A stretch of 64,000 nucleotides of DNA from Argyresthia goedartella (Eukaryota > Arthropoda > Insecta > Lepidoptera > Argyresthiidae): assembly GCA_949825045.1 (NCBI GenBank), contig OX463816.1, positions 14,689,579 to 14,753,578 on the forward strand. Direction: 5' to 3'. The notes beneath the pieces were generated by a model. The model had not been told where the DNA came from. It saw only the letters and a list, made by a program, of their open reading frames with translations, and made no database searches. The position numbers and the translations under genes were made by a program. Of the stretch, positions 1 to 12,094 are shown one piece after another (positions within the stretch are counted from its first letter, which is position 1; each line of letters starts with the position of its first letter).

Positions 1-568
1 CTACTACCAACTTTTGCATGCCTATATTACCCCTAAAGCACAGCTTAAACTCCAAAAGAGATACAAAAAAATCTTATTTACCTGAACCACTTTTGTATCT
101 TTCTCCAGATTGGTTTCCAAGGGGACGAGTAAGTCGACATAAAAAGCTTTTAGCTGAAAAAGAAATTCGGGGTTATCTAACTTATCAAAGGATCGGTGGT
201 TGTGTCTTGTGTGTTTATTGATGTGCCGAGTGATGTACTTACGATATTCATCTGTTGGTCCTGAATCTCCCGGTATACCTCCACGACTTTCATTAGAGCA
301 GTGCCTGAAAATATATATTTTGGATTGTATTATTAGTATAAAACAACGATTTTTATTTCATGCGATTCTATTCTATATCATTCATTTGTTTAATCATAAA
401 TTTTACTTCAACACATAGGTATTTTATTGTTTTAGCGCTGGTTTTAGACATGAAATGTGAGAATATATAATAAGCTGTATAGTATGCGCTTAAACATTTT
501 AACAAATAACAGGTAATGTACGAACTGCTTTGAGTAACCGTCATACTTTGAGTTGTTGGCTATACACA
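1..568. other. AT-rich non-coding DNA, nothing recognised
   Basis: Short open frames only, none with a recognisable product. A 20-base segment near 107-127 is bracketed by an acceptor-like TTTCTCCAG and a donor-like GTAAGT on the plus strand, but nothing supports it as an exon. Confidence 0.4.
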
Positions 569-1869
569 GTCAGGTCATAAGTTCTGTCACACAATAAAAA
601 CTTTTGAATTTAGAACTCTGGCCACAAAAAAGTTTATTGAATTCGAATTTCGAATTTTCCATGAAAATAAAAATGTGTACTTTTTAGAATTTTCCTCATT
701 TTTAAATATGGAGTGGACACTTAAAGAAGACCGTGTCGCAGTTATTGCGTTGCATCGTTGCGGTTACGCGCCAATTCAGATTTTCGACTTACTGAAAAAT
801 TTGAATATAACCAAAAGATTCGTTTATCGTACCATAAAACGATAAAATGAAGACTCTAGTGTAGATGACAGGTCAAGAAGTGGTCGCCCTCGCTCTGTTA
901 GGACTCCAGCAGTGATAAAAGCTGTGAAGGCGCGAATTCAAAGAAATCCCATACGTAGGCAGAAACTGGTGGCCCTTCAGATGGGGTTAAGCAGGACCAC
1001 GGTGAAAAGGGTGTTAAATGAAGACTTAGGGCTTAGGGCATATCGAAGAAAAACAGGACATCGTTTGGACGCTCGTTTAATGGACCTGAGACTGAAGAGA
1101 TGCCGCGCTTTGTTGAAGCGGTACGCGGGAAAAAAGCATCGGGAAATTCTTTTTTCGGATGAAAAAATTTTCACCGTGGAAGAGAGCTACAACAAACAAA
1201 ATGATAAGGTGTACGCACACAGCAGTGAAGAAGCGAGCAACCGTATTCCGCGTGTCCAACGAGGTCATTTTCCATCCTCGCTCATGGTTTGGTTGGGAGT
1301 CTCTTATTGGGGCTTAACTGAGGTACATTTTTGTGAGAAAGGCGTAAAAACGAATGCAGTTGTGTATCAAAATACAGTCCTCAAGAACCTTGTGGAACCT
1401 GTTTCTCATACCATGTTTAATTACAGGCACTGGGTATTCCAACAAGATTCTGCGCCAGCTCATAGAGCGAAAAGCACACAAGACTGGCTGGCGGCGCGTG
1501 AAATCGACTTCATCCGTCACGAAGACTGGCCCTCCTCCAGTCCAGATTTGAGTCCGTTAGATTACAAGATATGGCAACACTTGGAGGAAAAGGCCTGCTC
1601 AAAGCCTCATCCTGATTTGGAGTCACTCAAGGCATCCTTGATTAAGGCAGCCGCCGATATTGACATGGACCTCGTTCGTGCTGCGATAGACGACTGGCCG
1701 CGCAGAATAAAGGCCTGTATTCAAAATCGCGGGGGTCATTTTGAATATACTTTATTACCATAAGAATCTATGTTTTATTAAGTTCATTTTGCTATATAAA
1801 TGTTTACATAAATAGTAAACATGTCTAAATTATTTCCTATCGCACATGTGACAGAACTTATGACCTGAC
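569..1869 (+). mobile_element. maT-type mariner transposon, copy 1 (decayed)
   Basis: A complete Tc1/mariner-superfamily element of 1301 bp. Its ends are inverted repeats of about 23 bp beginning GTCAGGTCATAAGTTCTGTC, with the reverse complement at 1847-1869. It has the same length as the copy at 57062-58362, so there is no net indel between them. The flanking dinucleotides are CA on the left and TC on the right, so the expected TA target duplication has decayed. The transposase inside is broken. By eye the two copies differ at only a few percent of positions. This one looks like the more eroded copy. Confidence 0.95.
708..1763 (+). pseudogene. maT (DD37D) mariner transposase, inactivated
   Basis: Relic of a cut-and-paste transposase that would bind the element's ends in the nucleus and move it into TA sites. 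The start is set by homology to the intact copy (ATG in TTTAAATATGG). Codon 46 is TAA where the other copy has a Tyr codon (C to A at 845). The original stop has also mutated (TAA to TAT), so the frame runs five codons further to a TAA at 1761-1763. Otherwise the frame is open. The helix-turn-helix N-terminal part, the GRPR linker (SGRPRS) and the catalytic residues are all still present: the first Asp in FSDEK, the second in QQDSAPAH and the third in SPLDY, with 37 residues between the second and third. The downstream 283-codon frame starting at 912 lacks the DNA-binding domain and is not a credible gene on its own. Confidence 0.93.
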
Positions 1870-3244
1870 TCTAGAACTAGAACTAATAATGACTATGTAT
1901 ATTTGCGCCTCATTATTATCATCAACGTAAGTAAGGTCTATAGCGCATGAATCAGATGATTTAAGCAGATGAAGCAAAGATCTGCGCGCATGACTATACA
2001 GCCCGATTAGGAGCCAGACCTGAGGTTGTAATAATTACCAATATCGGCACATCCTCCCCACGTGCCCTGCTGGGCTTGTCTTCCCAGCTTCCCCACTGCA
2101 TCTACATACAACCGGGATGCTGCAGCAGCACCTGTTAAAAAAAAAGTTTATTATACCATACACTCATAACTGCGTGGGCGCATCTGTCCCTCTGCAACCC
2201 CGAATTGTGAAAGGCGTTATCATTTACGGCTAAAATTCGCATAATTTCTGGATTGTTACCTAGTGATAGGCTCGACTAATGATACTAGCAGAAAGTGCAG
2301 CTTTGTAAGGGCGAGCGAATGGAGGGTGTTGTCTCTTGAGAACTTGTCCATGGACTTCAATTATTGAGTAACACGTGTAAATGTTGCCAGTGAGCGAGAA
2401 CTTCGTGGCTTAAAGCTCTGTGCTTCAGATAAACGAAAATTTTTGCTTCTCTGTGCTTAAAGCGCGGAGCTCTCACTCACATGTATCGCTGACAGGTGTC
2501 ACTCACACAAACACATTTTTAAAAGCACTATTCTGTATAGCCTGTGGTTCTATACTCATTAGTAGCGCTGCGAGATTCCTTATCGCAAAAACACCGCAAT
2601 ACTGTACATTAGATTGCAGTCCATACAAATTATTTTATGTTTTATTTTTTGTTTTAAATAAGATAACAATGTTAATCGAGGTTCCGCTGCATGCTAGGGA
2701 TAAAGTTTCAGGATCGTATTACATTATATGTGGGTACCCAATATACCTTAGTTGTGACTATTATTAACATTGATTTCGTTAGCGTCGAGGATTACAATCG
2801 CCAGGCCTACAATGGTTCCCCCAGTTCGGACATGATTACAAACGCTTTTATTTTCTTTTAGGCGCATTAAAAAAAGTTTAAAAACTGACGACGACAGTGG
2901 AGACACCCACCACGGGAACTTTTTCAACTTTCTGCCATAAATCATTAATTAAGGGGTTCTCGCACTCGACCGCTTCATTATTGATCTTAACGGGAGATTC
3001 CGAAAGGAAGGCTTTTTTTCGCATTTCGGCGGACAAAAGATGAAAGCAGGAGTTTGGATCCTTTATAAGTTTCTGTGTGTACTTTTCCCATATAATAGGG
3101 AACAAATAAAGCTAAACTCCAAGTGAAAGGAGAAGGAAAGTCGTATTTTTGTTAAACTTAAATCTTTGATGTGTGTTACTTATGTTCTATCTAAAAGTGT
3201 TGGTCAGCTCTGAAAGATATAAGGTATATATTTATGTTATCTTA
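1870..3244. other. non-coding, one weak SINE tail
   Basis: At about 2170-2225 there is a degraded match to the 3' tail of SINE family A (GCATCTGTCCCTCTGCAACC, then AAAGGCGTTAT). On the minus strand 2878-3105 is open for 75 codons, but I do not recognise the product and see no splice or conservation signal. Nothing else stands out. Confidence 0.35.
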
Positions 3245-3518
3245 ATCCATAGTCTAATGGGTTTCACACTTGCTTCTCACACAGAAGATGCAGGTTCGAT
3301 TCCTGACCATGTACCAATGAGATAATTAATTTATCTTCAGTACATTATACGGACGTTCTTACGGTGATGGAAAACATCGTGAGGAAACCATCATTACTCC
3401 ATAGCTGCGGCGATGGGCAAGCCCCCTGTCACGCAAAATGGAGTATTGAATGACTGGCTGAAAGTGGGCACAATCGTGCCTCTGCCACCCCGTATGGCGT
3501 GACGCTATGTGATGTGAT
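3245..3518 (+). repeat. tRNA-derived SINE, family A, near full length
   Basis: The head resembles a tRNA: an A-box-like TAGTCTAATGGG near 3250 and a B box GGTTCGATTCC near 3293. The body contains ACATCGTGAGGAAACC and the tail TGCCTCTGCCACCCCGTATGG...GCGTGACGCTAT. This body is typical of SINEs widespread in Lepidoptera (Metulj/HaSE type). Tail or 3' pieces recur near 2170, 33504, 44866, 54011 and 63505 (minus). RNA polymerase III would have transcribed the source copies, and LINE proteins would have copied them back into DNA. Confidence 0.75.
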
Positions 3519-4082
3519 CTTAATATGAACTGCCCTCAAAAACCTATTTAGAACACAGGTTTCCTAGAAACACAAAGAAATCCTCACGGAGATATAACCC
3601 AACAATAAACACACCAATTTCTATCCCGTCACATTAAAGTGCACTATTCCAGCCACATACAAATCTAAGCTAGAGTAAGCGTGTATATTATTGCCGTAGG
3701 AGCCAAGCAAAGCCATAAGATAAGCCAGCGGAGCAGAGCCTATTTGGCACCGTCACCGTGCCACACTGAGCCAGTACAAGCTGAGTCCCTAGCACAATTA
3801 CTCGAGCATTTGAATCGGTGGTTTATCTCTATATAGAGATAAGAATATATTATGCATTGCATAATTAAATTGAGCAAATCTAAGAATAGACATAGATGTC
3901 ATGAATCACCAGTTAAAATAAATAAAAAAAACTGATCGGCTGGACGCGTCTTGTTGTGATCATATTTAAGAATATGATATCTATCATTTAAGTCACGTTA
4001 AACCTCGAAATGCATAGGTGCAACGATAAAATTTTATGTTGCACTTTTTAATTTTTCCTACATCTCATCATCAAATCAAAAC
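3519..4082. other. non-coding, nothing recognised
   Basis: No open frame or repeat that I can identify. There is a small palindrome, CTCTATATAGAG, near 3828. Confidence 0.35.
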
Positions 4083-4218
4083 CATAATTTCTTTATTACT
4101 GTAGATATTTACATATACTTAGCAAACGTCATTTTTTGCCTCTTCTCAGCATTGGACCACTGTGAGAGAAGAAGGGCAATGAAACTCCCACAGATAGATT
4201 TTTAGATCTCTTTTAAAA
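4083..4218 (-). repeat. dispersed repeat, inverted partner of 9506-9660
   Basis: Read on the minus strand it runs AAAGAGATCTAAAAATC, TGTGGGAGTTTC, CCCTTCTTCT, CACAGTGGTC, AGAAGAGGCAAAAAATGACG and GCTAAGTATATG to CAGTAATAAAG. The plus-strand copy at 9506-9660 matches almost base for base and ends in TTTGACTTTGACTTT, a simple tail typical of lepidopteran LINE or SINE 3' ends. Probably the 3' end of a non-LTR element. Confidence 0.6.
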
Positions 4219-4249
4219 ATTGATTACGTAATACAATTATTACAATATG

Positions 4250-4290
4250 AATTATTATAAATAATTTTCATAAAATTATTTATAATAATT
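4250..4290. repeat. perfect AT-rich hairpin
   Basis: Two 19-bp perfectly complementary arms, AATTATTATAAATAATTTT at 4250-4268 and its complement at 4272-4290, with a 3-base spacer. Confidence 0.8.
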
Positions 4291-5095
4291 ACATTCAGTT
4301 ATCCCCATACAGTGTCATCTAAATGACGACAATCTTTAAAATTGTTATATCCCTTTACATGGCTTTTAAATTGAACAAATGGCAATTTCAAAATCATTAA
4401 TCACACTTCAGACCAAGTGCTCACAATACTTATTTATAAGATATTTATGTACAGTTGAACGAGATATGAGTTTCAGAAATGATCTCGACAGTATCTCGCG
4501 CCATTATTATTGTCATAGTAATTGTGCTCGGTACGCCGTGATTTGGGCTACATTGAGATTTTACATAATAAGTGCGCCTATATGTGCAAGCTTGGCATTC
4601 GCAGACAATTAATTGCCATTGGTAAATGTACTGGATGTGTGTCAATGGTTGTTTAGTTTTGGGTTCTACCGTTACTGCGAGTACTCTCCGTTGGGTTTGA
4701 TATGCTTGTTTATTGCAATGGCCCAAGAAGGTTTAAACTTAGCTCTTGGATTCTAAAATTTGAAATTCTATGGCACTTTGCTGTGGGTTTTATTGCAAGG
4801 ATACTTGTAAGGTGGATTACCCACATAACTATAAATTCTAGTTGTTTTGGGAATAGGTAGCCTGTTTGGTTATTTTAGATCTTTTATCAAGTGCAATCAT
4901 TTCTCTGAATACTTCGATTAATAATCATGCAATGTAGCTAAGACTAGTTTATGAGAATATAAAGCGTCGTTTCTTCAAGCATCCTGTAACTCTATTTTCT
5001 TTATCATCATGAGCATGAACGAAGAGTGACGTCAAAGTAATACGATCCCTTACCCTCCTTAATATCCACATTCAATGAATCACGTACGCCCAGTA
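4291..5095. other. non-coding; expected region of IRSp53 intron 2
   Basis: Lies just downstream, on the minus strand, of the second IRSp53 coding exon. I looked for the continuation of the IMD domain here and did not find it. The short open frames at 4379-4726 on both strands look like chance. Confidence 0.4.
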
Positions 5096-5101
5096 ACTTA
5101 C

Positions 5102-5177
5102 CATGTAAAGCCTTTAGATACGCCTTGCCAGCCGTGATCATATGACGCGCTCCCGGATTGAATTTGTCCAGAATATT
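5102..5177 (-). CDS. IRSp53: IRSp53 (BAIAP2 family) coding exon 2, IMD/I-BAR domain
   Basis: A 76-bp internal exon of the insect IRSp53 orthologue, an adaptor that bends membranes outward with its I-BAR (IMD) helix bundle and links Rac/Cdc42 to actin at filopodia and lamellipodia. On the minus strand the order is: polypyrimidine tract and acceptor (TTTCTCTTTCGTTGCAG, AG at 5178-5179), 25 codons plus one base, then donor GTAAGT at 5096-5101. The product begins NILDKFNPGARHMITAGK and ends AYLKALH plus the G-starting codon. It aligns with the first IMD helix of the human protein (EQFNPSLRNFIAMGKNYEKAL). It joins in phase with the exon at 40347-40391, whose last residues are DGIYK, giving the expected IYK-NILDKFNP junction. 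The exon leaves in phase 1. The next exon is not visible in the window. Confidence 0.92.
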
Positions 5178-5180
5178 CTG

Positions 5181-6743
5181 CAACGAAAGAGAAAAATACA
5201 TTTTCAAATTGCCCAGTCAGGTGTGAACCATCAATCAGGCGATAGCTATACAGAGGAAGCAGTAAACATCGATGAAAGACGATGCATTGTTGGTAAACTA
5301 TATGAAATCCGCTACACATGTTGAGAAATATCCAATTACTTTTTAAAGACGCGGACCTCATTGAATGTTGATTTGCGTTTTTCGCAATTGCTCATGATGG
5401 CGGCTTAGGCCGTAAATAGCGTTGTGCCAGTGCGAGTAGAGGAATGTGGCCTTTCAAGGATGCTGCTTGGCCTCGTTCGATGAGGTGTGGCTTGGGCGCC
5501 GCCGCCACAAGCCATCGAGGCAGATACAACTGCATTCCAAGTAAACATAGCTTGAAGCTCACTATAAGATACGCTGCTTGCTACTCAAATGAATGTGCAG
5601 TCGGTTCGCCTTGAGATCCACTTGCTTACCTACTTACATTATTTACGATCGACGCAGGAACCCTCCCAGTCTTGAATACCTTATTCTGAATTTTCGCGGA
5701 GATATCCCTCTTTATTCTTCGAGAATATCGCACTAAGGACAGCGGGCGAAGTATGCGATCATAATCCCCAGGTTATGGGCACATTACAAAAAGCTAATGC
5801 ATTCTCCCTTTTACCCCAATATCAGACTACCTTTCTGCGGCGCGCGTGAGAGGGCGGAGTACGTGCTAACATGTTTTATGAGCTCCACGATTCAAAAATT
5901 TCCCTCACATATTTGTTGGAACAGAGCTCTAATGTGCATTACAGTGAAATGAATAGCTACTAAAGTCCATATGTACGACTACATATGTACATTTACTTAG
6001 CAATTAATATTTCTTATATGGTGCGAAAGAAGCACAGCATACGCACACATAACTCTCTTTTGTGTGACGGAAGCACGTCTCACGCGAACGACGAATAATT
6101 AATTTTTACATTAATATAATAAACGTTTATTTCTTTTCTTTTTAAATTAAGTTCGAAGTTGGATTCAATTACATAATTTTTACACTGAAAATTCAGTTGC
6201 CTTCAATTTTCAAGCAAGGCTGCTCGCTTATTGCCATTCATGAGGCGCTACCCCTCGAATAAACACTTAGTGCGTACTTCAGAAAAACGCAAATAAGTTG
6301 TCTGCGCCCGTCTCCATTTTTTGCTCAGTCAATACACGGCGATGAGTTAAATATACGGCTTCGCGCGCGGAGCGGATGGTGGGCAATTTTTCACCGGATT
6401 CAGACGTACATTTTAAAATAGCGAAGACCCTGTGTCGTATGCCGCTCGCTTATTGCTCGCGTCGAGCGCGTAAATCTTGGGGAGCGTGTACAGGGAGCAC
6501 GACCAAGGGTGAAAAATAGATGCGCACTTACAAAAATTAAGTAGACATCGAAATCGGGGGAGGCGGTAAGTAATGTAGATATTGGACCTTCTGAATTAAT
6601 GGTTTATTGGCGTTTAACGCGACGTTTTCAGTTAGGGTCGTGCTTGGATTACCATTAATCGGTGAGTCTTGAAGGGCATAATGGTCGATGTTCGGGAGCA
6701 AAAAGTACTCGTAGAAACGAAATAACAACTTAAACCATTTTTA
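5181..6743. other. intronic, nothing recognised
   Basis: There are GC-richer patches at about 5390-5560 and 6350-6510 (TCGCGCGCGGAGCGG; CGCTCGCTTATTGCTCGCG). These are non-repetitive within this window and could be regulatory, but I see no specific signal. Confidence 0.3.
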
Positions 6744-7170
6744 GGGTTCCGTAAACAAAGGGTAAAACGGGACCCTATTACTAAGACTCCGCTGTCCGTC
6801 CGTCTTTCTGTCTGTCTATCACCAGGCTGTATCTCATGAACCGTGTTAGTTAGACAGTTTAAATTTTCACAGATAATGTATTTCAGTTGCCACTCAGCAA
6901 ATACTAAAAAACAGAATAAAATTAATATTTAAGGGGGCTCCCATACAACAAACGTGATTTTTTTGCTCGTTTTGCTCGATATTGATAACGGCAATAGGTA
7001 GACGCTCGAAATATTTACAGAATATTAAGTTATATAATCACTTTAAAAATAAATAATAAAATTAATAGTTAAGGGGGGCTCCCATACGACAAACGTCATT
7101 TTTTGCCGTTTTTATAGATAGTACAGAAGCCTTCGTGTGCGATTCCGACTCGCATTTGGCCGGTTTTTTT
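6744..7170 (+). repeat. dispersed element, GGGTTCCGTA...TTGGCCGG family, copy 1
   Basis: Starts GGGTTCCGTA, passes through a pyrimidine-rich TCCGTCCGTCTTTCTGTCTGTC stretch, and ends GACTCGCATTTGGCCGG followed by a T run. The copy at 10343-10921 has the same start, the same TCTGTCTGTCCGTCC stretch and the same end. Internally, AATATTTAAGGGGGCTCCCA and AATAGTTAAGGGGGGCTCCC (about 6927 and 7067) form a two-unit repeat. This family is common in lepidopteran genomes. Its transposition class is unclear to me. Confidence 0.65.
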
Positions 7171-9505
7171 GAATAATTATCTATAAGTATATAATATTTT
7201 TTGCGCACTATAATGTTTGTTTTTATTTTTTTCTTAAATAGTTGTAAAAAAATACCAAAAAAATTATGCCCCTGCCGCGTCCGCACGACTTTTTTCGACC
7301 AATCTTCTAATAAATAATCAACTAATAGGAGGAATTCAGATGAATGAATTTGTTTCCACGATAGCAGATTAGTTAATAATTAAATGACATTATCCGTATG
7401 CATGTTTAAAATTTATTTTTCAAGAAAATCGGAGACAAAGAGTTGTACTGGACTATCATTTGATTACCCTGACGCATCAAAAGGGCCACACAAATCTCTT
7501 ATGGAATGTTTTAAGAGTCCGCGTTGTCTCACGAGCTTTGGTTGCCCTTCAAACATAGTGAGGGTAATTTGCGCCTCAGCCTGTCTTATTTAGTATGTAA
7601 ATATAACTTTGGGAATTACAATAAAAATGGCAACTCTATTCGGAGATGTATAGATGTTAAGTAGAAACGTTTTCTTATATTTACGTACCTCATCTTCAAT
7701 TGAATTAAGATTTATATACCTACCTATTTTTATTAACAGAAGTTAAAGTTAAGTATGTTTTTCTCCAACATTCAGGTAGGATCTTGTAGGATGAAATTTG
7801 GTACATAAGAAGTATTTTCGTATACGACTGTAAATCGATTGTCATTTTATTTATCAGACGTATGGAAATTAAGGCATTCTAAATTTCAGGAATTTTGGGA
7901 CTTAGACAATATGAGTTTCGGGAGTTATAAAAGGACGGTAATTTGAGATTAAGCCCTCACGGGCCAGGCCCAAAAAACATAGTATTTCGAGTTAGATTGG
8001 TTATGATTTTTCGTTTGATTCTCCTAGCTTGTTTGTCTGGGTCTTTAAATTTTCTTCTTCTGGTGTAACTTCTTGGACTAATATATTTAGAGTAGATTAC
8101 TATTTCATATCATTAGAAATTCATAGAAAGTATATACGACATAATTAGTAAAATAACGAACTTGTCCCACTTCCTAACTTCTTGGCTAAAAATTTCACAA
8201 ATATTTCACTCTAGGACAATTTACTACAGGACTTTTTTTTGTTTGTTTTAGTGTCGTCTACCATCAGGTAAGTTTAGGGATTATATTTTTAATCACTTTA
8301 TCAAAATGTTCGTGCCAACAAAATATTCAGTGTGCACTATCTTTTAAACGAATAGAGTAAAAGTGATGCCTATACGATTTATTTGTTCAGAAATAATCTA
8401 AAAATATACAGTTACCAAAAGTGCCAGGGAAATCAACCGAATACGCCAAATCTTAATTTCAGTAAGATATTGAAGAAACCTAGTACTTTGTACTCGCGCG
8501 GATAAATAAAAAAAGGTGAACTGCGCGGCTTTTGCCTGTGTAGTTAATAAACATAACTCTGCTCTCATTACCTACCTTACCTACAATTAATTGAAATCAA
8601 CTCCACACACGTCTGCAAAACATGTGATAAATTTTCAGGTTAATAAAACCCGGGTACAAGAAACCGGTCATCAACATTCCCACCTCACCCATTCAGCAGG
8701 TCCAGACAGGAAAGACTCGGCTACTTTCTGCATGATAAATTCCCCCGACGTAGTCCCCAGTCTCAAATTACCTCCGTAAACACCTGTTTGTCTCAGCTGG
8801 CCTCTGTTTATACGCAGTTAGGGTACATTACTGATATTGCTATATCGCACCGAACGGGAGAGGCAGCTGACGCGGATTTCTCTATCATTGGGGGAAAGGA
8901 TATTAAACTTGCCATAATTGACGTGATAAATGATAATAATTGATGAATAATGATTGTAATTTATATTAATTTAATTTGAAAACGCGACAGTCAGTGTAGT
9001 AAAATCAGGTGAGGAGGAAAATTGTCACAGACATAAATTAATAAGTAGGATTTGTGTCTGAAATTGGAAATCCATTATTTGATGACTTACTGGTTCTTAT
9101 CCCATAGATTAAGGGTAAGATATTATATTTTGTTGAAAAGCACGCTCTAGCGTTTAAGTGGATAAATGTAATAAAAAATCATAAATATATATATGTAACC
9201 ATAACCTGTCAATCCTTTTCCAATAAAACTAAATGAAACTTATCGACGCCTTTCATGAATACATACGTCACCTAACCTACCAATTCCTGATGTAATACCC
9301 TCTTTTATCCCAAATCCTCTTTCATCATCTTTACGATGACAGTTTTTATATAAGTAATAGACATAAGCATGTTAAAGCGACTTTGTCGAAAAAGGGATAT
9401 TACAATGTTCAAGATTACTTAAATGACAGGACTGTATGTTAATCTGACTCAACACTGCTTATTAATCATAACAATTAAATTTTTCATATTTGTATTAGTT
9501 AAGCA
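7171..9505. other. intronic, nothing recognised
   Basis: AT-rich. The open frames at 7384-7593 and 8591-8779 have no recognisable product. Confidence 0.3.
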
Positions 9506-9660
9506 CAAGCTATTTTTAAAAGAGATCTAAAAATCAATCTGTGGGAGTTTCTACGCCCTTCTTCTCCCACAGTGGTCAAATGTAGAGAAGAGGCAAAAAA
9601 TGACGTTTGCTAAGTATATGTAAATATCTACAGTAATAAAGTACTTTGACTTTGACTTTA
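9506..9660 (+). repeat. dispersed repeat ending in TTTGAC units
   Basis: Plus-strand partner of 4083-4218, about 135 bp closely matching. Ends CAGTAATAAAGTACTTTGACTTTGACTTT, where the TTTGAC units look like the simple 3' tail of a non-LTR element. Confidence 0.62.
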
Positions 9661-10135
9661 GACATATTTCTAAATGAACTTTAATTTTATAATAGACCTT
9701 GTTTCTGGAACATAATCCTCATAATAGTTAAGCGACTGCCTGCATGCGAAAGGTATCAAGCGATAGGTCTCACAAAAATAGCGCGATGCTTCACTCGTAA
9801 TTCTCGTAACCGCCATAACCGCAAACCGCTGGCAACCTTATGCAACTCAAAACCTCTCCAAGCAAAGGCACGGAATTCTAAAGCGCTCTGCTACGTTCAC
9901 GTTGCTGCAATTTTTTCGCAGATTTCCCGAACGTTTAGTTGTCGGGTGCCGGCCACTCGACACTTGGAGTATGCGCGCTGGAAACAAAACGGTAGGAACT
10001 CGCAGACGGCTGCACTGCGAGCTATAATAGCTGTTGCCTGCAAAAGACTTGCGCCTATTGTGGGAAACTGCCCTCGTAGAAAACGAGGAGAATAGTCTAG
10101 AGCTCGTTACTAGGGAATTTAGTACACACACACGT

Positions 10136-11290
10136 GCATGTGTTTATGTCACGGTCAAATTGAATAATGCGGTCATTATTTAAAATGACCGGCGATTATT
10201 CACTATAACCGCCTTATTTGGTCAAAGTGAGAAACAGAATTTCTCACATTAACTGGTCATTTATGTATAATATCCAGTACGATTTGGTTTAAGCAAGAAG
10301 TTACAATAATGCACGATCATTCTAAGCCTCCTCTACTTTTTCGGGTTCCGTAGAGAAACAAGTAACCCTTATAGTTTGGTCAAGTCTGTCTGTCTGTCCG
10401 TCCGTCCGTCCGTATGTCACAGCAACTTTATTCCGAAACTATCAGGACTAAACAGTTGAAACTTGGTATGTAGATGTATTCTTTGAACTGGTTAGGTCTT
10501 TAAAATGTCGTTGAGGTTTCTGAAACCATTTTTCCTCAAAGTAAATCGTTAAAAACCCTTCCATAAAAAATTGTGCCCCCCCCCCTAACTTTTGAATTAA
10601 TAGAGTGAACAATATAAAAAATATATATGTTGTCTAACGCAATAAACACTTTAAACGGAAATTGGTTTGACCAAAGTTTTTAAGATATAAAAAAAAACAT
10701 TTATTAAAAGCCAACAAACATAACATTAAATGACAATATACAAACACTATGAACAAGAAGTAATGATTTGCTGGTGAAGAATGATAGTGACATGTTGGAT
10801 TGGTGTATACACTTGATACACCAAGTGAAGTGTGTAACTTCCTTATTTTTTTTGCTTATATTCTACATTTAATACGGTACCCTGAATTTGCGAAGTTTGA
10901 CATGCACTTGGCCGGTTTTTTATAAAACGATGGTCCCTAAAAGCCCTGCACTACGGTAGAAAGACTAAATAATTCTCCAGTAAATACTGCGGGATCTGAG
11001 CGTTAGTGAAACCCCCGTGAGTCTTTTCTGTCAGTTTTTTTTTTATATTTCCTATAGCTTCAATTACGAATGCTTTTTTTATACTCATTCTAATTGGTTT
11101 ATCAATCTGTTTAATGTGTAATTCCATTTCACTCACTATATTTTGTAAACACTTTCGCCAAACGCCAGTGGTTATTATATAAACCGATTAAAATGAGATT
11201 TTTTCACATTCACCTTGGTCGTTATTCATATTGACTGGTGATTATTAATAATCGACCATTATTCCATTTCACCGTAACATTTACACATGC
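10136..11290. mobile_element. non-autonomous element with long diverged inverted ends, carrying a nested repeat
   Basis: The left end (GCATGTGTTTATGTCACGG, then TTGAATAATG) and the reverse complement of the right end (GCATGTGTAAATGTTACGG, then TGGAATAATG) match over roughly 100 bp with divergence, so this is an old element with long terminal inverted repeats. The GGGTTCCGTA-family element at 10343-10921 is inserted in it. No transposase is seen. A 61-codon minus-strand frame at 10951-11136 is unrecognised. Confidence 0.55.
10343..10921 (+). repeat. dispersed element, GGGTTCCGTA...TTGGCCGG family, copy 2
   Basis: Same boundaries as the copy at 6744-7170: GGGTTCCGTA start, TCTGTCTGTCTGTCCGTCC stretch with a GTCC microsatellite, and an end at CATGCACTTGGCCGG plus T run. 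It contains a run of C at about 10576-10585. Longer than the first copy (579 against 427 bp). Confidence 0.68.
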
Positions 11291-11576
11291 AAACATAAGA
11301 GATATTGAGTATATCTGAGTATGCGAGATTACCTATAGTTTACTCCTGTGTACATTGGTTAGGTTCGCATATGTATGCATGTGTTTTAATTTTAGGAAAG
11401 GACGATCAGAGGCCCAATTCTTCATTATTTGGCGTTTGGTGAATAATTTTTTAGTTTATTAGTGGCAGAAATGGAGGTTATTGCTTATTAGTTTTATGTA
11501 GCTCTTTAGCTATCTGTTAATTCTAACTGTCTTTTCTATTACAGCTGTTAGTATTCCTAAAACCAATAAATAAATT

Positions 11577-11627
11577 AATTATATATATATATATTACATA
11601 TATATATATATATATATATTATCATAT
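11577..11627. repeat. (TA)n microsatellite
   Basis: Two TA runs interrupted by TTACA. Confidence 0.9.
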
Positions 11628-11677
11628 AAACTAGTGGCTCTTTGAGCTGATCTCGCGAGAGGAACTTTATTTTGATA

Positions 11678-12094
11678 ACACATACAAACTTATGAATGCG
11701 CCTGGTGATGCATTTGGAGTATGAAAGTAGCCACACGAATAACTTTGTAAACTACATTTGCACCCAACCTATTGACTTTTCACTAAAATTATAAAGCCTG
11801 TTACTCTCACGGTCTCTACAAATCCAACGACACCTCATTTGTTAAAATCCGTCAAGTTGTGGACTGTTTTTTTTTAATTTTAAACGCCCACATCTAAGCC
11901 ATTTGAAAAATGCCAAAAACTGAATCGACAAAAACTATGTATTTAACTATCGAACTTGCTCACAAAAATTCGCGAGAATCTATTGAGAAATGTGGACTGT
12001 AGAAGATAACATCCGGACACTCATCCGGACATACGAAAGCATTTAGCTCCATCCTGAAAAGGAGATGCTTCACACGCTTCGCTCGCTCGGTCAA
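11678..12094 (-). repeat. dispersed DNA repeat, TTGACCGAGCGAGCGAAG family, copy 1
   Basis: Read on the minus strand it begins TTGACCGAGCGAGCGAAGC and ends with GGCTACTTTCATACTCC...GCATTCATAAGTTTGTATG. The plus-strand copy at 28164-28940 shares both ends and an internal TCGTTGGATTTGT...GAGAC...AATAGGTTGG block. Internally it is shorter than the other copy. Class unknown. Confidence 0.6.

Noticed and set aside
107..132. 20-base micro-exon between TTTCTCCAG and GTAAGT
   Set aside because: Too short, no partner exons on the plus strand, and splice-like words are frequent by chance.
912..1763. 283-codon frame as a shorter functional transposase
   Set aside because: It lacks the N-terminal DNA-binding module and is simply the part after the premature stop.
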